12,618 bases of DNA, from assembly GCA_030603465.1 (NCBI GenBank), contig JAUVXT010000046.1:1-12618 (forward strand), written 5' to 3'. The stretch's first letter is position 1, and each line of letters begins with the position of its first letter. Positions 7,055-12,354 of this stretch are shown here, one piece after another. This DNA is from Deltaproteobacteria bacterium (GTDB taxonomy: Bacteria; Desulfobacterota; Syntrophia; Syntrophales; UBA2210). The notes under the pieces were generated by a model. It was given only the letters and a program-made list of their open reading frames with translations, did no database searches and was not told the DNA's origin. The translations under genes and the position numbers were made by a program.

Positions 7055-7213
7055 CTCTTCCCCCCTGTGATTTTCTCACCGGCACATCGTTATTACAACG
7101 TGTTTTTAAAAGGCTCTCAGGATACGCTAATACTGGCCCCTCACGCGTTTTAAATGACTTACCCTGTGTTTCTATTACCCCCTTTTTTCGACCTAATAGA
7201 TTAAATCTGCTTT
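7055..7213. other. intergenic spacer between zinc protein and exported-protein genes
   Basis: I see no credible gene. It contains a short diverged relative of the terminal 59-bp repeat (7122-7138) and a small palindrome-like CGTTGTAATAACG on the minus strand near 7087-7099. No clear sigma70 promoter is visible. Confidence 0.4.
7122..7138. repeat. short diverged copy of the terminal repeat core
   Basis: ATACGCTAATACTGGCC here matches ATGCGCTGATACTGGCC at 6-22 and 12285-12301, with 15 of 17 bases identical and in the same orientation. On the minus strand a further AAACGC is shared a few bases upstream. It may be a remnant of the same ancestral sequence or a third protein-binding site. Confidence 0.45.
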
Positions 7214-7417
7214 TTACAACTGCTTTTTGCATACGCCACAAAAAAAGATTCTCTCATCGTTTTTCTCAATGTCTTGAGTAGTGATGATATCGTCTTCCTT
7301 GACTTTCTCCTCCTGCTCCGCCGTTATGCACTCCGGGCAGACTATAGACTCCTCCCCAGCAAACCCGGCGTCGACATGTTCATAACCGCGGATATCGTCT
7401 TTAGCAATAATTCCCAT
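7214..7417 (-). CDS. small four-cysteine zinc-binding protein
   Basis: Protein of 67 residues with two CxxC pairs, C27-P-E-C30 and C60-G-V-C63, spaced for one zinc site. The segment between them is very acidic and Lys-rich and the protein ends in KKQL. The start is firm: AAAGGAGGTGA lies 7-9 bases before the ATG. Upstream lies the repeat-rich region that follows the partition genes. I recognise no named family. A role as a zinc-ribbon adaptor or regulator is plausible but not shown. Confidence 0.75.
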   Translation of the reverse strand: MGIIAKDDIRGYEHVDAGFAGEESIVCPECITAEQEEKVKEDDIITTQDIEKNDERIFFCGVCKKQL

Positions 7418-7440
7418 GTTCTCTCACCTCCTTTCATTCG

Positions 7441-7608
7441 GATTATATTAAGGGGTACGATCTCGGAGTTGTTTTTGACAGGTTGCTAATCACATTTGAT
7501 TTTACAACCTCACCTCACCTCACCTCACCGCAAGATAATAGTAAAAAGAAATGCTGCTATTATCCTGTCGGTTAGAAAGGTAACTCCTCACGTACCCCCT
7601 TTATAACC
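7441..7608. repeat. imperfect long inverted repeat and GGTGA iterations; candidate centromere
   Basis: Arms at 7441-7470 (with AAGGGGTACG and GGAGTT) and 7582-7608 (with AACTCC and CGTACCCCCTT) form an imperfect inverted repeat of about 28 bases. Inside are a perfect 8-bp inverted repeat, GATAATAG (7534-7541) with CTATTATC (7557-7564), and a 5-bp tandem run reading GGTGA on the minus strand (about 7507-7529, four to five units). It lies just after parA/parB in a gene-free stretch, where partition sites are often found, so a parS-like centromere is my first guess. An RNA or promoter region for the zinc-protein gene is the alternative. Confidence 0.5.
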
Positions 7609-7667
7609 ACCCCTCAAAGTGATCTAATATTTCACAACGTATCACCGACCGCTGGTTTAAATTCCCT

Positions 7668-7931
7668 TCATTTTTCTTTTATAGGTTTTATATGCTTATC
7701 CTGTAAATATTGCTTTAAGGCCTCGTTTATAATCTCCTTTATTTCCCTTCTTTCCCAATAGGCCAGGCTCTTTATCTTTTCGATATAGTCAGTTTTCACA
7801 ATAAAGGTTTTCTTCTCATATTCCGGTGTACTCGTTTTGCTCGGTGTTCTCGGTGTGTCCGGTGTACTTAGTGTACTCGGTGTACCGGTCAAAAGCTCTC
7901 TCATATCGGGTGTCTTTTTCCTATTTGACAT
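7668..7931 (-). CDS. ParB-type RHH centromere-binding partner
   Basis: Protein of 87 residues. The N-terminal 40 residues are flexible and carry a run of Thr-Pro units (GTPSTLSTPDTPRTPSKTS), encoded by DNA that repeats GGTGTACTCG-like units at about 7825-7890. The C-terminus is a ribbon-helix-helix: strand KTFIVKTDY (41-49), helix 50-60, helix IKEIINEALKQYL (64-76). This matches the small partners of short ParA proteins, whose N-terminal tail contacts ParA. The ATG overlaps the end of parA by 11 bases and has AAGGGTGG upstream. I infer that it binds the nearby repeats and represses the operon. The length of the Thr-Pro tail is unusual. Confidence 0.75.
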   Translation of the reverse strand: MSNRKKTPDMRELLTGTPSTLSTPDTPRTPSKTSTPEYEKKTFIVKTDYIEKIKSLAYWERREIKEIINEALKQYLQDKHIKPIKEK

Positions 7932-8661
7932 TGACCACCCTTTCTGTCAACAAGGTGTAATCCTCTGCTCCAGTTGACCTGGGGGAATATTCAAATATTG
8001 TCTGTCCGTGCCCTGGGGCCTCTGAAAGTCTTATGTTGTATCGAATAGGTGAGCAAAGTTTATCTTTGTAGTATTCATTAAGCTGCTGTAATACTTCCCC
8101 TGGTTGCGATATTCTGCGATCAAAGAAAGTCGGCAGCATAAAGTTAATGTCTGCGCTCGAATATTTCTGTATAGACTCAAGGCTCTTTAGGAAGTCTGAA
8201 AAACCTATTATCGTAAGGACTTCAAGGGATACCGGGGAAAGAATCTCTGTAGCATAGAATAAGACATTGACTGTCATAACGTCCCATCCCGGTGAAGTGT
8301 CCAGGATTATAAAGTCAAACTTATCGTTGTACGGCTCTAAGGCCTCTGTCAATGTCATTTCAGGCCTTATGTCTTTGCGCGCTATTAGGTTTTTAATTTC
8401 CGCTAACTTTCTTCCACCGGCAAGTAAATAAAGGCCTTCACGTGCTTCTATAAGCGCATTATCCGGTTTTACCTTATCCTCTATCAATTCAGCAAGGCCG
8501 ATCTCCGGTTTTAGGCCTAAATAATAGGCTGCCTGGCCCTGGGTATCACAATCAATCAATAGAATTTTATATCCTCTATTTGCCAGGCCTGCGGAAAGAT
8601 TAACCGCTGAAGTCGTTTTTCCTACTCCGCCCTTTGAAAGACTTACTGCTATTTTCCTCAA
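7921..8661 (-). CDS. parA: ParA partition ATPase
   Basis: Protein of 246 residues, the size of short ParA proteins that lack an N-terminal HTH (type Ib). The deviant Walker A motif is KGGVGKTT (10-17) with the signature lysine. The A' motif is LLIDCDTQG (34-42) and Walker B is FIILDTSPG (117-125). The protein moves or positions the element's DNA on the nucleoid together with the RHH partner encoded immediately downstream. The start is TTG, within TTGA that overlaps the stop of the NUMOD3 gene; GGGAGGGGG upstream serves as ribosome binding site. Coupling to the upstream gene is therefore likely. Confidence 0.93.
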   Translation of the reverse strand: MRKIAVSLSKGGVGKTTSAVNLSAGLANRGYKILLIDCDTQGQAAYYLGLKPEIGLAELIEDKVKPDNALIEAREGLYLLAGGRKLAEIKNLIARKDIRPEMTLTEALEPYNDKFDFIILDTSPGWDVMTVNVLFYATEILSPVSLEVLTIIGFSDFLKSLESIQKYSSADINFMLPTFFDRRISQPGEVLQQLNEYYKDKLCSPIRYNIRLSEAPGHGQTIFEYSPRSTGAEDYTLLTERVVNVK

Positions 8662-8909
8662 GTCCCCCTCCCTCTGGGATTCAATCTATTATATCGCTTC
8701 AATGCTTCGCTCAATTTCTGTCTCTGTTCCGGGGTAAACGTCCTGCCTTTTTTCGCTTCACTCATTTTCCTTTTCGTTTCATCTGTCAACTTATGGCCCC
8801 TCGTTATTTTGCTGATTTTATCTTTTGTCGCCTGGCTGTGCTTTAATCCCCTGTGGGCCTCCGCGATCCGGCGCCTGTGCTGCTCTGTAAGGTATTCTCT
8901 CGTCCCCAT
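8658..8909 (-). CDS. NUMOD3-repeat protein coupled to parA
   Basis: Protein of 83 residues made almost entirely of four 17-residue repeats starting at residues 8, 25, 42 and 59 (for example TDETKRKMSEAKKGRTF and TPEQRQKLSEALKRYN). They match NUMOD3, a DNA-binding module usually attached to GIY-YIG or HNH homing endonucleases. No nuclease domain is present and the gene looks complete, with a basic tail. Its stop overlaps the TTG start of parA by 4 bases, so it is the first gene of the partition operon. I infer a DNA-binding role: an accessory centromere binder, an operon regulator, or a captured endonuclease fragment. The start at 8909 has GAGGGG 11 bases upstream. Confidence 0.8.
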   Translation of the reverse strand: MGTREYLTEQHRRRIAEAHRGLKHSQATKDKISKITRGHKLTDETKRKMSEAKKGRTFTPEQRQKLSEALKRYNRLNPRGRGT

Positions 8910-9029
8910 CCTCTGATTTTCCCCTCGACCGCCTTCTCTATCTCAGCACCATCAAAATGACAGCCGCCAAAAAGATTATCAGCGATAAAATCAGTGCTAA
9001 ATAATATTTTCTCGTTTCTTCTTCTCTAT

Positions 9030-9065
9030 TTTTTAACTCGATGGTTTAATAAATTACTTATTGTT
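9030..9065 (-). promoter_or_regulatory. 36-bp conserved intergenic element, copy C
   Basis: On the minus strand AACAATAAGTAA, six variable bases, AAACCATCGAGT, TAAAAA. The TAA of GTAA is the stop codon of the upstream gene, whose last codons (AAC-AAT-AAG) are part of the element. It faces the NUMOD3-parA-parB operon, about 120 bases upstream of it. Confidence 0.75.
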
Positions 9066-9494
9066 TAGGTTCGCCATTAGCTCATTTCTCAGCCCTGCCA
9101 ACGACATTGTAACCTCTTTAATTTTATCAAGGAACCCTTCCACGTCTTTATTAAATCTCGCATTATCTATTTCGGATTCAAATGGTTCCATCCTTCCTGT
9201 CCGTTTTTTAGACTCAAGATAGCGGCGTTCGGAACGTCTCCTCATCCCCAACTGCCTATTGATATGAGCCAATAATATCTTTCTTTCCTCGATGTTCAAG
9301 TCTCCAGGCACCCTGTTGTCCCAATAAAAATACCCATAACTACCTCCGACAATTTCATAAAGCGGGCATCTTCTGATAACATTTCCCACTTCCCGTTCCG
9401 AACAGTCCAATAAAAAAGCAATCTGTTTTTTCTTCGCTGTACGGTTCTTCATTGTCAATAGGACATCTTTAATATCATCAAATGTAATTTCCAT
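9054..9494 (-). CDS. winged-helix-like protein, unknown
   Basis: Protein of 146 residues. Residues about 5-58 look like a winged helix: helix DIKDVLLTMKN, then KKKQIAFLLDCSEREVGNVI, then a beta wing YEIVGGSYGYFYWDN. The middle is Arg-rich (RQLGMRRRSERRYLESKKR), followed by a C-terminal helix. AAAGGAGAGGGG precedes the ATG. It lies after the tRNA-like gene and before element C, and ends in NNK exactly like the integrase because both 3' ends lie inside copies of the element. It could be a regulator of the element; the family is not recognised. Confidence 0.6.
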   Translation of the reverse strand: MEITFDDIKDVLLTMKNRTAKKKQIAFLLDCSEREVGNVIRRCPLYEIVGGSYGYFYWDNRVPGDLNIEERKILLAHINRQLGMRRRSERRYLESKKRTGRMEPFESEIDNARFNKDVEGFLDKIKEVTMSLAGLRNELMANLNNK

Positions 9495-9529
9495 CCCCTC
9501 TCCTTTCCCCCTTTTAAATTGATTTATTT

Positions 9530-9653
9530 TCCCGTGACAGGATTCGAACCTGCAAGGTCACCATCAGCACCGGGAAGCAGTGACCACGACCGTCTCAAGG
9601 GGGGTGCCATGCCCCCTCCCGGTTTCGCGCGTTTACCATTTCGCCACACGGGA
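9530..9653 (-). tRNA. tRNA-Leu-like gene with abnormal anticodon and variable arms
   Basis: On the minus strand a 7-bp acceptor stem (TCCCGTG at 9653-9647, CACGGGA at 9536-9530), a D arm GCG...CGC with a GG-containing loop like class II tRNA-Leu, and a T arm CAGG-TTCGAAT-CCTG are all well formed. The region between D and T arms is too long, giving about 124 nt in total. A CTTGAGAC stretch resembles a GAG (Leu) anticodon loop followed by GGTCG, but the expected 5' stem strand (CGAAACC) is separated from it by about 22 nt holding a GGGGG-CATGGCA-CCCCC hairpin. The variable arm is a GGTCAC/GTGACC stem with an 18-nt loop. ACCGGGA and TCCCGGT could also pair across it. CCA is not encoded. It may be a pseudo-tRNA, a tRNA-like RNA, or an unusual functional tRNA. 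Confidence 0.6.
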
Positions 9654-9673
9654 ACCGCTCTTATAAAGCCTTA

Positions 9674-9934
9674 TTACTCTTCTTTCATATAAGATTCTGC
9701 TTCTTCCCGTGTGTCCATATTACCTGCTGCCAATAGACATTCTAAGACAAGATCGACCTGACTTTCAGGATAACCTTCTAAGGCTTCACTAATTAAATTA
9801 CGAGCTTGGCTTAAATTATCCTCGCCGGCACTAATGTATATGCCCTCTTCTTCCAAATGACCTGTTGTATCAAAAAGAACTTGAATTATTAAATCTGCCG
9901 CCTTCTTGATAATTTTCTTTACATTCTCATCCAT
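9674..9934 (-). CDS. small acidic helical protein, unknown
   Basis: Protein of 86 residues, acidic, predicted mostly helical, with no cysteine-rich or membrane segment. The start is well supported by GGAGGT 7 bases before the ATG, and element D lies about 20 bases further upstream. The stop is about 20 bases before the tRNA-like gene, so both are probably on one transcript. Small acidic proteins on mobile elements can act as DNA mimics or anti-defence proteins, but nothing here shows that specifically. Confidence 0.65.
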   Translation of the reverse strand: MDENVKKIIKKAADLIIQVLFDTTGHLEEEGIYISAGEDNLSQARNLISEALEGYPESQVDLVLECLLAAGNMDTREEAESYMKEE

Positions 9935-9954
9935 TTTACTACCTCCATTATTTT

Positions 9955-9990
9955 ATTTTAACTCTATGGTTTAGTTCCTTACTTATTGTT
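9955..9990 (-). promoter_or_regulatory. 36-bp conserved intergenic element, copy D
   Basis: On the minus strand AACAATAAGTAA, six variable bases, AAACCATAGAGT, TAAAAT; one change in the core (C to A). It begins on the last base of the upstream TGA stop and ends about 20 bases before the acidic-protein start, leaving space for a short leader with GGAGGT. Confidence 0.75.
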
Positions 9991-10916
9991 CAATCTTCCA
10001 TTCGTTTATTTACTTCCACTCTTATCTTTTCCGTTATTTTCGCGCCCTCTTCTTTTGCCCTTTTCACTATTTCATCGTAATCAAAATATTCGCTTATGCT
10101 GCCCTGTATGATTTCTTCCGCCCCTTCATCCGGCAAGGCTTCCCATTGATACTCTCCGGGCTTTTCAGGATTCTCAGGAATATCATATTTATCAACCTGC
10201 TCATCCGTCAAACCGCAACGAATAAAATCCACTTCACAATCGGCCCATGCTGATATATTTTCTTTTGCCTGGTTAAATATAACTTCGCCGGTATCGTCCA
10301 GGTCACCGAAATAAAGCACAGTGACGGGAACACCGTATTTTTCGGCCTGTGCTTCGAGGTATTTCGCTATTTTATATTTGTATGGAATGGAAGGAAATCC
10401 GCCGAATGGACATAGTGTCAAGCCCTCTGTGTATGCCTGAAATTGTCCCACCATTGCCCTCGCTTCAAACATCACACAGCAAAAGCTATCAAGATAGTAA
10501 AACGGATCAATCCTGTAAGTGTAATCACATTCAAAATTGTCTAACTGTTCTTGTAGCTCTTCTTTATCATCTATTGTCATGCCTTCTACTATATCGAATT
10601 CCTCCTCCATATCCGGGTCCGGCTTGTATCCACACACATCATTTTCAATCATCTCTCTGGTATCGTCACTTAAAATTAGCGGGTGCCAACCATTCCAGCC
10701 TGTATGCCTTGCCCTCGATGTCAACTGAACTAAAATAGTATAGTCTGATTTCTTGCTGTAGATACCGGCCTGTAAAAGCCTGTAAAATACCCATCTTATT
10801 GATACTTTATAATTGACGCTCTGTATGTGTTTCATTGCGAGGTTTAAAATATTCGCATTTTTTTTACGTGGTTTCCAATCACCTAAAATATTTGCCCAAC
10901 TAATTGTATTTTCCAT
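9990..10916 (-). CDS. topoisomerase VI A / Spo11-like protein (Mini-A type)
   Basis: Protein of 308 residues from the ATG at 10916 (GAGG 9 bases upstream); an ATG at 10931 would add five residues but lies inside element E. The N-terminal third has a winged-helix-like segment with R41-W-V-F-Y45, placed like the catalytic arginine/tyrosine motif of the topoisomerase VI A family, and the block ILSDDTREMIEND typical of these proteins. A Toprim domain follows: FEARAMVGQF (E151) and VLYFGDLDDTGEVIF with D205, D207 and G210, then FIRCGLTDEQVDKYDIPENP, a signature of Topo VI A / Spo11. No B subunit (GHKL ATPase) is encoded here. Stand-alone A-subunit relatives (Mini-A) are known on mobile elements. 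It may cut or nick DNA during replication or resolution. Family assignment is good; activity is unknown. Confidence 0.8.
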   Translation of the reverse strand: MENTISWANILGDWKPRKKNANILNLAMKHIQSVNYKVSIRWVFYRLLQAGIYSKKSDYTILVQLTSRARHTGWNGWHPLILSDDTREMIENDVCGYKPDPDMEEEFDIVEGMTIDDKEELQEQLDNFECDYTYRIDPFYYLDSFCCVMFEARAMVGQFQAYTEGLTLCPFGGFPSIPYKYKIAKYLEAQAEKYGVPVTVLYFGDLDDTGEVIFNQAKENISAWADCEVDFIRCGLTDEQVDKYDIPENPEKPGEYQWEALPDEGAEEIIQGSISEYFDYDEIVKRAKEEGAKITEKIRVEVNKRMED

Positions 10917-10925
10917 AATTGTTTG

Positions 10926-10961
10926 CCTCATACTCTACATATTCAACCCTTACTTATTGTT
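10926..10961 (-). promoter_or_regulatory. 36-bp conserved intergenic element, copy E (diverged)
   Basis: On the minus strand AACAATAAGTAA, six variable bases, AATATGTAGAGT, ATGAGG. The left half is perfect, the core is diverged. The TAA of GTAA is the integrase stop codon. The -10-like TATGAG lies only about 10 bases before the ATG at 10916, so a transcript from here would be nearly leaderless. Confidence 0.65.
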
Positions 10962-11852
10962 AAACAAGTGCCTGACTACCTGCTCAGATGTACGGGCCTT
11001 CATGCGATTTATATTATGAGCATAAATTAAAACCATCGCCAAAGTTGCGTGCCTCAGTAAGTCCTGTACGCTTTGCAAACTTTCCCCTTCCAATAGTGCA
11101 AATGTAGCGCACGTGTGCCTCAGGCTGTGAGCTGTCAACCTGGGATCGTCAATGTCAATCCCTCTCAGATATCCCTTAACAATCCAGCTTATTGTACCGC
11201 TTGCCATACGTCCGCCCAGGTTATTACGGCTCTCACTTGCAAACAGAGGATCACCGATCCGGACCGCCCTGGTAGTGATATATGCCTGTATTTCTTCGAC
11301 TATCTCTGAGGGCAGCTTTACAAAATCGTTTTTTTCTGTTTGCCCTTTCCCCTGGACCATCAGGATCGTATCGTTTCCAACATTTCTCATGTCCTCGATG
11401 TTTGCCCTGGTAATCTCAATACAGCGCAGCCCGGTACTAATCATTAACAGCGTCATGGACCGATCTCTGGGACTCGCTATACTCAATATTAATTTCTGGG
11501 CCTGCTCTCTTGTCAACGCGTCCTTACTAAAACCTTTCGGGACCCGGACCCTCTTGATACCTTTCGCAACGTCCTTATGTAGCTTATTGGCCTCAGTCCA
11601 TTTAAAAAATTTCTTCACACATTGCAGATAGAGGTTGATCGTGTAGGTCGAATACTCGGCCTTCATCCTCATCTTATAATCTAAAACTGTTCTCTGTGTG
11701 ATTTCCTGTACTAAGTTTTCAGTACAATGTTTGAAGAAGTTTTTAAGCCCTTTTCGGTAAGTGTCTTTACTGCAATCGTTACAATCTTGATCTGCAATAA
11801 ACTTGTCAATGGCGCGTTGATAATTGGTTACCGCAATCGGTAAGTTGTTCAT
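10950..11852 (-). CDS. tyrosine recombinase / integrase
   Basis: Protein of 300 residues, the usual XerC/D size. The N-terminal SAM-like core-binding domain (about 8-95) is followed by the catalytic domain with all expected residues: R143 in TGLRCIEI, K169 in QGKGQTEK, H242 and R245 in HSLRHT, H268 in LLRHAT, and nucleophile Y277 in LIYAHN. It should catalyse site-specific integration, excision or multimer resolution. The start is firm: AAAGGAGGTG seven bases upstream. A structured spacer (11889-11943) lies between it and the upstream RHH gene. The 59-bp repeats at the window ends are possible substrates, but no Xer-like inverted core was identified in them. The C-terminus overlaps element E. 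Confidence 0.93.
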   Translation of the reverse strand: MNNLPIAVTNYQRAIDKFIADQDCNDCSKDTYRKGLKNFFKHCTENLVQEITQRTVLDYKMRMKAEYSTYTINLYLQCVKKFFKWTEANKLHKDVAKGIKRVRVPKGFSKDALTREQAQKLILSIASPRDRSMTLLMISTGLRCIEITRANIEDMRNVGNDTILMVQGKGQTEKNDFVKLPSEIVEEIQAYITTRAVRIGDPLFASESRNNLGGRMASGTISWIVKGYLRGIDIDDPRLTAHSLRHTCATFALLEGESLQSVQDLLRHATLAMVLIYAHNINRMKARTSEQVVRHLFNNK

Positions 11853-11888
11853 TAATACACCTCCTTTAGTGTCCCCTTATAAATGAAA

Positions 11889-11943
11889 CCAGCAGAAGGC
11901 GCGCTAAGGAAGACGCGCTTTCGGGCATGACCCTATCCGCTGG
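11889..11943 (-). ncRNA. candidate structured leader, three-way junction
   Basis: On the minus strand CCAGCGG pairs with CTGCTGG (7 bp, one wobble). Enclosed are a small GGG-TCATG-CCC hairpin and a 9-bp stem GAAAGCGCG/CGCGCCTTC (one mismatch) with a 10-nt loop. It lies between the RHH gene stop and the integrase ribosome binding site. It could be a regulatory leader, an RNA-processing site, or folded DNA for recombination. It does not contain the hammerhead CUGANGA motif and I match it to no known riboswitch. Confidence 0.45.
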
Positions 11944-11951
11944 CGGCGTTA

Positions 11952-12140
11952 TTATAACCTCTTTTCAACCTCCTTTTCAATTTCTTTTGAATCAATCGGA
12001 CAAAGTAAAAAGCGCTCTTCGACTACTAATCCCATCAATCGAATGAAAGCCTCCCTCATCGTCATGCCAGCCAGTACACACTGAGATTTAAACTCTTTTT
12101 TAAGCTCGTCCGGTATTTTCTCAACTCTTATAATTTCCAT
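11952..12140 (-). CDS. ribbon-helix-helix-like regulator, probably leaderless
   Basis: Protein of 62 residues: strand EIIRVEKI, helix PDELKKEFKSQCVLAG, then MTMREAFIRLMGLVVEE as a second helix, the pattern of RHH regulators (antitoxins, partition or transfer repressors). The TTG at 12176 in the same frame is the -35 box of the promoter, so I use the ATG at 12140. There is no ribosome binding site and the predicted transcription start is at or next to this ATG. No toxin gene is adjacent. It heads the integrase transcript and element F lies upstream, so control of integrase or of the whole element is a fair guess. Confidence 0.7.
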   Translation of the reverse strand: MEIIRVEKIPDELKKEFKSQCVLAGMTMREAFIRLMGLVVEERFLLCPIDSKEIEKEVEKRL

Positions 12141-12146
12141 GTACAA

Positions 12147-12176
12147 AATATACCATAAATACAAAATACTTGTCAA
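12147..12176 (-). promoter_or_regulatory. sigma70 promoter of the RHH/integrase unit
   Basis: On the minus strand TTGACA (12171-12176), an 18-base spacer, TATATT (12147-12152). The -35 box is perfect. Transcription is predicted to begin about 7 bases downstream, at or beside the A of the ATG at 12140. Confidence 0.8.
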
Positions 12177-12203
12177 GCTATTTTCCCCACTTTTTTCAAC
12201 TTT

Positions 12204-12239
12204 TTTTATACTCGATGGTTTAGGTTATTACCGGAAGTA
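12204..12239 (-). promoter_or_regulatory. 36-bp conserved intergenic element, copy F
   Basis: On the minus strand TACTTCCGGTAA, six variable bases, AAACCATCGAGT, ATAAAA. It lies about 28 bases upstream of the sigma70 -35 box of the RHH/integrase unit. It is the only copy next to a separate, strong canonical promoter. Confidence 0.7.
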
Positions 12240-12279
12240 TGGCCTTGAATCACATCAGAAAAAGGTTGATAAAACGGCC

Positions 12280-12338
12280 GTAATATGCGCTGATACTGGC
12301 CTGTGGTAGCGTTTCCTTGACCTGCCCTATAGTTCTAT
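12280..12338. repeat. right copy of 59-bp direct repeat
   Basis: Identical to 1-59. On its right the sequence passes into an S13 reading frame. On its left is the spacer next to element F. Similarity to the left end continues, diverged, to about 12383. Confidence 0.85.
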
Positions 12339-12354
12339 TCCCGGCCTGGTGTCG

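Noticed and set aside
6978..7241. Minus-strand open frame of 87 codons
   Set aside because: It overlaps both the signal-peptide region of the exported protein and the end of the zinc-protein gene in other frames, has no ribosome binding site and no protein-like pattern.
7640..7667. Possible seventh copy of the conserved element (TTAAACCAGCGG on the minus strand)
   Set aside because: Only AAACCA is shared; the GTAA box at the right spacing and the GAGT block are missing.
11889..11943. Hammerhead ribozyme
   Set aside because: The three-way junction and a GAAA are present, but the CUGANGA core is absent.
11952..12140. Antitoxin of a toxin-antitoxin pair
   Set aside because: The RHH form fits, but the next gene is an integrase and no toxin-sized partner is adjacent.
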